Origin: Willaertia magna
Lineage: Eukaryota > Heterolobosea > Eutetramitea > Acrasida > Naegleriidae
NCBI GenBank assembly: GCA_902984215.1
Contig: CADWAF010000741.1
Coordinates: 1-20,417, forward strand
DNA length: 20,417 nt
Direction: 5' to 3'
Both the position numbers and the translations under genes were made by a program. The notes beneath the pieces are model-generated. The model was not told where the DNA came from, ran no database searches, and saw only the letters and a list, made by a program, of their open reading frames with translations. Each line of letters starts with the position of its first letter. The first letter of the stretch is position 1. Below, piece by piece: positions 9,233 to 15,184 of this stretch.

Positions 9233-9982
9233 TTACATAAATTTATCTTGTCTAGTTGGTTGATTAAATTTACTTTTAAATTGTGATGCTTTTTCCACTA
9301 CATTTAATAATCTATTTTTATCTACAGCAGTCATTGGATTTTGAATATCTTTATCATGATTAAACATTAAATAACCTTTCTTTTCCAATTCTTTTCTTTC
9401 AATTTCATCTTTATCATTTCTTTTCTTTTCTAAATGCATTTCCAACAAGGTTTTATTTTCACTATTATCTTCATTATCTTCCCTTTTATTTTTTTTCTCC
9501 TTTTTTTCTTTCTTTTTATCTTTCTTGTCCTTTTTGTCCCTTTTCTTTTTTTTCTCTTTTTTTTTCTCTTTGTTTTCCAATTTTTGTAAATTTTGAAGGA
9601 GGGAAGAATAATCCCGCTCTAAAAAGTTTTTTGGATTTGTTAAATATTCTTGATAAATGGAAAGAAAAGAAATTTCAAGATTTTGATTTTTAAAATATTC
9701 ACTTGTCGTTAAATTAAAATTTAAATAAAAATGATTATCAAATAAATCATTTAATAAATATTTAATTGTTTGATCTTCTAAATTTGAAATATCAATAAAA
9801 TATCCATTATCTAATTGTTCTAATAATAATTTAAATTGTTGTATATCATTTGGATATTTATTTATTAATGTATCAAATATTGTTTGTAATGAATAAATTG
9901 CATTTGATTTATTTTCCGATTTTTTTTTCTTTTTTTTTTCTAAAGACGATGACGATTTTTCTTCTTTTCGTTTTTCACCCAT
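9233..9982 (-). CDS. Lysine-rich protein with GPALPP1/DUF3752-like C-terminus
   Basis: The 249-residue product starts with a basic stretch (KKKKKKSENK), then a compact helical domain (about 28-125, including QFKLLLEQLDNGYFIDIS), a long Lys/Glu/Asp tract (about 138-172) and a conserved-looking tail. The tail (LLEMHLEKK, then FNHDKDI, then a helix NRLLNVVEKASQFKSKF) follows the order of the C-terminal region of GPALPP1/DUF3752 proteins: HxKK, FDREKDL-like, and a final helix ending in SRF-like sequence. No GPALPP motifs are present in the N-terminal part, so the assignment rests on the tail alone. The role is unknown; the basic tracts suggest nuclear or nucleolar location. Its 3' end converges on the gene at 8066-9079 with a 153-bp gap. 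Confidence 0.6.
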   Translation of the reverse strand: MGEKRKEEKSSSSLEKKKKKKSENKSNAIYSLQTIFDTLINKYPNDIQQFKLLLEQLDNGYFIDISNLEDQTIKYLLNDLFDNHFYLNFNLTTSEYFKNQNLEISFLSIYQEYLTNPKNFLERDYSSLLQNLQKLENKEKKKEKKKKRDKKDKKDKKKEKKEKKNKREDNEDNSENKTLLEMHLEKKRNDKDEIERKELEKKGYLMFNHDKDIQNPMTAVDKNRLLNVVEKASQFKSKFNQPTRQDKFM

Positions 9983-10104
9983 TTTTTTTAATTTTTTTTT
10001 AATTTTTTAAAAGTTATTTTACAAAAATTTTTTTGGCCAACCACTTTACAACAAGACCTTTATTTATTTACAAAAAATTTTTCATTTATTTTACATAATC
10101 TTTA

Positions 10105-10648
10105 TTAAATATTATGATTATGTAAAATTTGTTCTGTATGTTCATTTACTCCTTTCTTTATTAAATTTACTCCCTCATTACGCTTTTCATTCGCATTATT
10201 GACATTCTTATTGTTATCAAAAAGGTTCTTATTATTATTACTGTTAGCAATGTTCTTATTATTTACATTCTTATTATTAGCCTTCTTATTAAAAGTATTG
10301 TTATTATTATTTGAAAGAACTTTTTTTCCTTCACCTTCCCAACCGCCATCAAAAGTACTTTCAATTGCACCTGAAGCCTTTACATCTTCTTCTTCAAAAA
10401 ACTTTTTAAATTTCTTATCGTAATCTTCATGTTCTGAATTGATTAATTTAAAAAAATTTACGTTAAAAAAAAGTTTATTTTAGCGGTAAAATTATTTTTG
10501 GCGGTAAAAAAAAGATTGAAAGCTTTAGTAGTTTACTTAATTACATACCTAAAGATTTGAGGGTAAATTGAGTATGGAAAGCGTAAAATTCTTTATTCTT
10601 TTTGAAAAATTGTAAAGTTTTTGGGTTAATTTTTTTTAAAGAATTCAT
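10105..10648 (-). CDS. Two-exon unrecognised small protein (142 aa)
   Basis: No long open frame exists here, but splicing restores one. Exon 1 is 10549-10648 (ATG, 33 codons plus one base), the intron is 10434-10548 (115 bp, GTATGT...TTCAG), exon 2 is 10105-10433 ending in TAA. Joined, the frame is uninterrupted over 143 codons. The protein begins MNSLKKINPKTLQFFKK, has an acidic segment EHEDYDKKFKKFFEEEDVK around residue 34-52, a glycine-rich FDGGWEGEG patch, then an Asn/Lys-rich tract and a short charged tail. I know no family for it. The basic, hydrophobic start could be a targeting signal. The 3' end is 122 bp from the start of the lysine-rich gene on the same strand. Confidence 0.6.
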
Positions 10649-10980
10649 AGTTGACTGGCAATTAATTTGAAGGTATTTTTTTGTTGTAAATATTGTTTTT
10701 GTTGTGGAAAATTGATGGAATTTATAAAAAATATAAAAATAAGAAAAGTAATTAAAAAGGTAATTGTGTAAAAGATTATTTTATCCTTTTTTAGAGTTGA
10801 TGAATTTTAAGTTTACAATGACTCTTTTGGTACAAACAAGCATTTTAAAAAAAAAATAAAAAAAAATGAAATAATTTCTTTTTTGAAATAATTCCACATT
10901 CTCAACCTTAATTTCATTCGGAAAAGAAGAAAAAAGAAGAAAATTATTCAGAATATAATTTACAAATAATTTACAAATAA
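10649..10980. other. Intergenic stretch between DMC1 3' end and the small two-exon gene
   Basis: About 330 bp of A/T-rich sequence with homopolymer runs; I see no gene, RNA or repeat. It should hold the 3' UTR of DMC1 and the promoter of the gene starting at 10648, both on the minus strand. The upstream frame of that gene remains open for a way into this region but has no ATG. Confidence 0.5.
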
Positions 10981-12178
10981 TTAACCTTCTGCATCTTTAA
11001 TTCCATCATTACCAATTTGATAAATAGCTTCATTTTCCGGTAAAGAAGGAGAATCATAAACTTTACATACTCTCTGTTCTGCTCTTCCTTTTCTTAAATA
11101 CAAACGAGTAGTACTTGCATGAGCTAATATATGTCCTCCAACAGGTTTCTTTGGATCTGCAGTAAACATACTTGCACCACTTGGATCAGCTTGAACTTGA
11201 TTTGTTATAAAGACTGCAATATTAAATTCTTCAGCTAATTTCATTAAGCTTGATAAGAATTGAGCTAATTTCTGTTGTCTTTCACTTAATTCACCTCTTC
11301 CAGAGTAATCCGTTCTAAACAAGGCTGTTACTGAATCTACAATTAATAAACGATATTGATCTTCTGCAAATTTTGAAGTTAATAAGGTTAAGAGGTTCAT
11401 TTGATGATCGGAAGTATAAGCTCTTGCAACAACAATGTTAGCTAAACATTCTTCAGCATTTAAGGCATATCTTTCTGCTATTGGTTCTATTCTTTCTGGT
11501 CTAAATGTACCTTCACTGTCAATGACTGCAACTTTACCACTACCTCCACCTAAACTTCTGGGCAATTGAGCAGTTACGCAAAGAGTATGACACATTTGAG
11601 TCTTTCCTGTTCTAAATTCACCAAATACTTCCTATAATGCATTAATAATTGTTATTGAAATGTGTTTGTATGATTTAAACAATAGTATTACTTACTGTTA
11701 TGGACATGGTTTCAATTCCACCTCCGAGTAATGTATCTAAAGCGCTAGAACCTGTAGTGACACGAATTACTTTCTTTCTCTTCTGTAAGAATTCAACGCC
11801 TGATACAAAGCCTGAAAAACTAATTTTTGAACAAGCTTCTAAGATTTTATCAACTTTAGCTTCACTTAAACCTTTAATTGCAGTAAGCCTCTTCTTTGTT
11901 CTCATAGTAATAGATTCAACTGTAAAGATACCAGCGTCTTTCAACTAGTAGTTAACAAAAAGCAATAAGATTATTGTATTATAGAAGTAAGTCATTAAGG
12001 CTTGTTGATAAAAACTTACCTTTTTAATGTCAGCAGCTCCAATTCCCACTTCCTGAAGTTTATCAACTAAATTCCAAGATTGTTCTTCATCATCTCCAGT
12101 TGTAGTTATAGTTTCATCAGTAGTTTCTTCCTCTTCTTTTTCTTCTTCTTGTTCCTTTTCCTTTTGCTTTCTGCCCAT
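10981..12178 (-). CDS. DMC1: Meiotic recombinase DMC1 (RecA/Rad51 family, three exons)
   Basis: Exons 12020-12178, 11696-11944 and 10981-11631 join in frame (all phase 0) to 352 residues; introns of 75 and 64 bp start GTAAGT and end TAG. DMC1 forms ATP-dependent filaments on single-stranded DNA and carries out interhomologue strand exchange in meiosis. The N-terminal helix-hairpin-helix domain holds [19 protein letters not shown] and [10 protein letters not shown]. Walker A is GEFRTGKT (140-147) and Walker B LLIVD (231-235). Several blocks are DMC1-like rather than RAD51-like: [60 protein letters not shown] and [15 protein letters not shown] is the RAD51 form of its motif, a small mixture. 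The N-terminus is a short acidic/basic tract. A consensus E2F site lies 111 bp upstream. Confidence 0.9.
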
Positions 12179-12288
12179 TTTCTTAATTTACTGAAATTTT
12201 CTTAATTTTTTTAATTTATTATTTGTATTTCAACAAGTGATTGCTATCAGTTTTTATACCGTACAAAAATTTGTAATACAAACCTTTA

Positions 12289-12301
12289 TTTTCCCGCCAA
12301 A
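12289..12301 (-). promoter_or_regulatory. Consensus E2F/DP binding site upstream of DMC1
   Basis: Read on the minus strand, the sequence is TTTGGCGGGAAAA, an exact match to the classical E2F consensus TTTSSCGSGAAA. It lies 111-123 bp before the DMC1 ATG in a GC-poor gap, where an eight-base GC-rich core is unlikely by chance. E2F/DP factors drive G1/S and DNA-replication or recombination genes in animals, plants and some protists. That this site controls DMC1 is inference. Confidence 0.5.
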
Positions 12302-12421
12302 CAACTATTTTTATGGCTTCCAGTAGTTTGTATGCATTGTAATCAAAAACCTACAGTTGACAGACTGAAAAATAAATATGCTAACAACTTTTTTTTACAA
12401 TAAAACGTATCAAATAATTAT

Positions 12422-13120
12422 TTATTGTTTATACTTAATCATTCTTAAAAAATCTCTTCTTTCCTTTTGATCTTCTTCATTTTCAACACCCTTTGATTTA
12501 AACCCATCAATCACACCCATTACCCCACGTCCCTGTTCACTTTCACCAACCAATACCTGACAAGAATTAGCAGTAGCGCAATGTACCCTACACACTTCAT
12601 TTACATTCTTAATAGCATTTAAAATATTTAAAGGAAAACCATTTTCAATAAAAATAATAAAAGTATGTCCACAATTAATCTTTTCAGCATTCTTTATTGC
12701 AATTTGAATTAAATGATCTGCATTTCCAGTATGTCTTATTAAACACTTTCCAGAAGCTTCATTAAATGCAATTCCAAATTTAATGTTAGAATTAGTATTT
12801 ACTATTGCTTCATAGAGATCTTCAACGGTTTTAATAAAGTGAGAATGACCAAGAATGAAATTTGTGTCATCTGATGGCTTTTCAATTTCAACTAGAGAAA
12901 TTTGTAAATTACTGTTATTAATACTTTGAGACATTTTTTGTAAGTAGGTTGTTGTGTAATGACAACATTTAATATTGAATTTAGTGATTGAAATTGTTTG
13001 ATTAAGGTATAATTTTGGATGGAGTCTTTTTTTGGAAATATTTATTGCTTGGAAAGTGAGTAATGCAGAAACTAATGGTTTAATTTTTAAATATTTATTG
13101 CCGCCATGGAGGTTAATCAT
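12422..13120 (-). CDS. Adenosine-specific kinase family protein (PF04008/DUF355)
   Basis: Residues about 73-230 match the small archaeal/bacterial adenosine-specific kinase family along their whole length: VEIEKPSDDTNFILGHSHF, TVEDLYEAI, IKFGIAFNEASGKCLIRH, NAEKINCGHTFIIFI, GFPLNILNAIKNVNEVCR, VHCATANSCQVLV and GRGVMGVIDGFK. Prokaryotic members are about 160 residues, so this has an extra 62-residue N-terminal part, rich in Lys, Ser and Thr with few acidic residues, resembling a mitochondrial presequence. An internal ATG (codon 63, MSQSINN) could give a cytosolic form. The proposed role is phosphorylation of adenosine to AMP; the family's biochemistry is thin. Single exon. A eukaryotic copy suggests acquisition from prokaryotes or an organellar origin. 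Confidence 0.85.
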   Translation of the reverse strand: MINLHGGNKYLKIKPLVSALLTFQAINISKKRLHPKLYLNQTISITKFNIKCCHYTTTYLQKMSQSINNSNLQISLVEIEKPSDDTNFILGHSHFIKTVEDLYEAIVNTNSNIKFGIAFNEASGKCLIRHTGNADHLIQIAIKNAEKINCGHTFIIFIENGFPLNILNAIKNVNEVCRVHCATANSCQVLVGESEQGRGVMGVIDGFKSKGVENEEDQKERRDFLRMIKYKQ

Positions 13121-13248
13121 GTTAAATTGGTCAGTTTTTTTTTTAAAATTATTTTAAAGGGTTGACAATATGTTGGATACAATTTTTTTTTAAAATTATT
13201 GAAATTATTTGATTTGACTATTGTAACAATAATTAGATCTTGAATTGT

Positions 13249-13302
13249 AAAAAAATTTAAAAAAAAATTTAAAAAAAAATTTAAAAAAAATTTAAAAAAA
13301 AA
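13249..13302. repeat. A-rich tandem repeat, about four units of A8-9 TTT
   Basis: Four TTT triplets at 13256, 13268, 13280 and 13291 are separated by runs of eight or nine A, giving a 11-12 bp period that runs straight into the RCC1-gene ATG at 13303. Near-helical spacing of A-tracts would predict intrinsically curved, nucleosome-poor DNA between two divergent genes. On the minus strand it reads as a phenylalanine/leucine/asparagine frame that I do not regard as a gene. Confidence 0.75.
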
Positions 13303-13917
13303 ATGGCACAAAAAACCGAATACTTTGTAAGTTGATTACACTTTTTAAAACAACATTTAAATAAAAAAAGAGTTGTGGATTAAATCAATATAATCAATTA
13401 ACTCATAATATTGAAGATGGAATTTTTCATAAAATGATTATTCCAGAAAATTTAAAAATTAAAAAAATGAAATGTGGAAGATCACATATTTTAGTAACAA
13501 GTATGTTATAAATTTATTTATTTAATTACAAATTATTTATTATAAATTATTTAATTATTTACAATTGTCAATTTTAAATTATTAAATAATTATTAAATAA
13601 CTAGCCTTCGATAATGAATTGTATAGTTATGGAGCTAATTAGTATGTTTTTATTTTTTTTTTAAAAATTTTAACAATTTAAATTTAAGTTCTGGACAATG
13701 TGGTGTTGGTCATCGCAATAACCTCACACAATGGACTCAATGTTATTCTTTATTAACAAACAATCAAAATAACAATCAAAATAATAATCAAAATAATAAT
13801 ATGAAATGTATCACTAACGTTAAAGATTTTTCTTGTGGTTGGATTCATTCTCTATGTATTACTGAAAATGGTAAATCTCTCTATTTTTTTTACAATTTTT
13901 GTAAACAAGATCGATAA
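13303..13917 (+). CDS. RCC1-repeat protein, four exons, apparently truncated
   Basis: Exons 13303-13326, 13371-13500, 13605-13641 and 13689-13917 join in frame to 139 residues; introns are 44, 104 and 47 bp with GTAAGT/GTATGT donors and AG acceptors. The product contains about two RCC1 beta-propeller repeats: YFSCGLNQYNQLTH, then MKCGRSHILVTT, then ELYSYGANYSGQCGVGH, an Asn/Gln insert, and FSCGWIHSLCITENG. Complete RCC1 propellers have seven repeats, so most of the protein is missing; the frame ends at TAA just past the second repeat and tRNA genes begin 270 bp later. A possible donor (GTAAAT at 13871) sits at the last conserved residue, but I found no further RCC1 exon. Either the 3' part was lost or this is a short paralogue or pseudogene. 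Confidence 0.6.
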
Positions 13918-14188
13918 AAGGATTAATTTGGTTTGTCAACAATCTTTTTATAAAAATACTTTAAAAAAAATGTTTTAGCAAACAAAATGCTTTCTACAAT
14001 AGAAAAAAAGTTGATCAAGAGACGTTGATTATAATTTATTGATCAAATTCTACTAATGCCACAAAATTGACTTTCAACAGCCAATAATCCAAACCACAAC
14101 TTAAAAGCCTTCAGAAAGTTTTCCACAATCATACAAAAATAAAACAGAATATCTATCAGTATTGAAAGCAATAAATTATTCAATGTAG

Positions 14189-14262
14189 GCAGCGGTAGAT
14201 CAGTTGGTTAGATCGTAAGCCTAACACGCTTAAGGTCACGAGTTCAAGCCTCGTTCGCTGTA
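14189..14262 (+). tRNA. tRNA-Val (AAC)
   Basis: All 74 nt fold as a cloverleaf: acceptor GCAGCGG with TCGCTGT (G-T wobbles at both ends), D stem GATC/GATC with a GG-containing loop, anticodon stem TAAGC/GCTTA around the loop CTAACAC (anticodon AAC, valine), variable AGGTC, and T stem ACGAG/CTCGT around TTCAAGC. The discriminator base is A. A TTTT tract follows a few bases downstream. The A box is slightly off consensus. A second copy of its 3' end lies 27 bp downstream. Confidence 0.88.
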
Positions 14263-14280
14263 GCTAATTTTAATATTTTA

Positions 14281-14308
14281 GTCTGCAGGTTCAAACCTCG
14301 TTCGCTGC
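14281..14308 (+). pseudogene. Duplicated 3' fragment of tRNA-Val
   Basis: Bases 14289-14307 repeat 14242-14260 of the tRNA-Val gene with one mismatch over 19 bp (TTCAAACC for TTCAAGCC), covering the T loop, half the T stem and the 3' acceptor strand. Its 3' end TCGCTGC A would actually pair better with the GCAGCGG acceptor of the tRNA-Val gene than that gene's own TCGCTGT. No 5' half is present, so it cannot make a tRNA alone. It keeps an RNA polymerase III B-box (GGTTCAAACC). Confidence 0.65.
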
Positions 14309-14349
14309 ATATCATGGAGCTCATTGCGCTTTATTAAAAATAGTCAAGA

Positions 14350-14652
14350 GGTGCTTTAGCTCAGTCGGTAGAGCGTTGGTCTAATAAGCCATTGGTCACA
14401 GGATATTACTATAAATGGATGATCTCCACTTGAGTATTAAAATGAATGAATTATTTTTTTTTTAAAAAACATTTCCTTTTATAGATGGCAACAACTTGAG
14501 TATTAGAATAGAAAAATAAATAAACTATTATTGTACATTTATCATTTTTATATTTAGAATTTAATGACTTGAGTATTAGAATTAATATTATTTTAATTTC
14601 TTTATTTAGAACAAACAAACTTGAGTCACAGGTTCGATCCCTGTAAGCACCA
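14350..14652 (+). tRNA. tRNA-Ile (AAT), split in the T arm by a 230-bp insertion
   Basis: The 5' part (14350-14402) gives acceptor GGTGCTT, D arm GCTC/GAGC, anticodon loop CTAATAA (AAT, isoleucine) with stem TTGGT/GCCAT (one T-T mismatch, one wobble), variable TGGTC and 5' T stem ACAGG. The 3' part (14633-14652) supplies the T loop TTCGATC, CCTGT and AAGCACC plus discriminator A. Joined they make an exact 73-nt cloverleaf with perfect 7-bp acceptor and 5-bp T stems. Between them GTCACAGG occurs twice (14395-14402, 14625-14632), as a target-site duplication would. Canonical tRNA introns lie at position 37/38, not here, and no GT-AG removal would restore the tRNA, so the gene is probably inactive. 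Confidence 0.75.
14403..14632. mobile_element. Insertion in tRNA-Ile with 8-bp direct duplication
   Basis: The inserted DNA is 222 bp plus one copy of GTCACAGG. It has no coding capacity and no terminal inverted repeats. It contains four copies of ACTTGAGT at 14428, 14494, 14567 and 14619; the first three continue as ATTA[AG]AAT and the last runs into the duplicated target. The last three are preceded by a T-rich stretch ending TTTATAG or TTTAG, so each block resembles a mini-intron with a GTATTA start. It looks like a short element made of three to four degenerate units, or repeated insertions at the same point. Confidence 0.5.
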
Positions 14653-14737
14653 TTAAATTTTGTTTTCAGTTCATGATGCTGTTGAGGGCAATCTCAAGTT
14701 GTTGATGATAAAACTAAGTTTTAAAGTAAAGAATATC

Positions 14738-14824
14738 TCCCGTATAGTCCAGTGGCTAGGATACCTGGCTTTCATAAAAGCGTTAAGATCCCAGGAGGCC
14801 CGGGTTCGATTCCCGGTGTGGGAA
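14738..14824 (+). tRNA. tRNA-Glu (TTC) with a 15-nt intron
   Basis: The acceptor stem pairs TCCCGTA with TGTGGGA, followed by discriminator A; the anticodon stem is CCTGG/CCAGG and the T arm CCGGG TTCGATT CCCGG. The loop CTTTCA...C gives anticodon TTC. A 15-nt intron (14775-14789) sits after position 37, the canonical site for tRNA splicing endonuclease. Without it the sequence is very close to other eukaryotic tRNA-Glu genes. T runs for termination follow at 14828 and beyond. Confidence 0.93.
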
Positions 14825-15184
14825 ATGATTTTAATTTTCTTTTCCACAACATTTCGGTTTGACAACGTTGTCTTGCAATGTTATCTAATTTTAAACTTAA
14901 AACTTTAATTTCTTGAATGTTTATGACTGTTTCAATTTTTTTTAATTTAAAAAGTTCACCAAACACTTTATGTTAAATAAATCAATATTATTATAAATTT
15001 TTAAAAGTTGATTGTGTTGAATGAAAATCGCCTCCAGTGAGTAATCCAACAGTAGTAAGTTCGAGTTTCACTGAAGGCGATTACAAAATTAATTTTCCCG
15101 AAATTGGGCTGTCTTGTAAATAAATTCTAAATTGATTTTAAACTTTACCTAATATTTAACTACATACACATAAATAAAAAACCT
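14825..15184. other. Intergenic stretch after the tRNA cluster
   Basis: About 360 bp lie between tRNA-Glu and the 3' end of the F-box gene. The only structure I see is the imperfect hairpin at 15026-15082. The last 100 bp before 15184 are probably the 3' UTR of the minus-strand F-box gene. Confidence 0.5.
15026..15082 (+). ncRNA. 15-bp stem-loop, possible degenerate tRNA
   Basis: AATCGCCTCCAGTGA (15026-15040) pairs with TCACTGAAGGCGATT (15068-15082) with one mismatch, enclosing a 27-nt loop. Read differently, GCCTCCA and TGAAGGC could be an acceptor stem and GTAAG TTCGAGT TTCAC a T arm (four of five pairs), but the middle is too short for D and anticodon arms. It lies 200 bp after a tRNA cluster, so a tRNA remnant is plausible; a small hairpin RNA or plain inverted repeat is also possible. 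Confidence 0.35.

Noticed and set aside
10199..10423. Leucine/phenylalanine-rich plus-strand frame that looks like a membrane peptide
   Set aside because: It is the antisense of the Asn/Lys-rich exon 2 of the two-exon gene; the hydrophobicity comes from AAT/AAG repeats read backwards.
13117..13311. Minus-strand frame FFLNFFLNFF
   Set aside because: It is only the translation of the A9TTT tandem repeat and joins no coding sequence.
13867..14035. Possible extra RCC1 exon after a TTTTAG acceptor at 13978
   Set aside because: The joined frame (starting AANKMLSTIEKKL-like) has no RCC1 similarity and stops quickly.
13990..14100. Repeated TTGATCAA words suggesting a palindrome or attachment site
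   Set aside because: They are short and common in AT-rich sequence, with no longer symmetry around them.
14660..14966. Three overlapping open frames on both strands
   Set aside because: They run across the tRNA-Glu gene, whose GC-rich sequence keeps them open; no protein feature is present.
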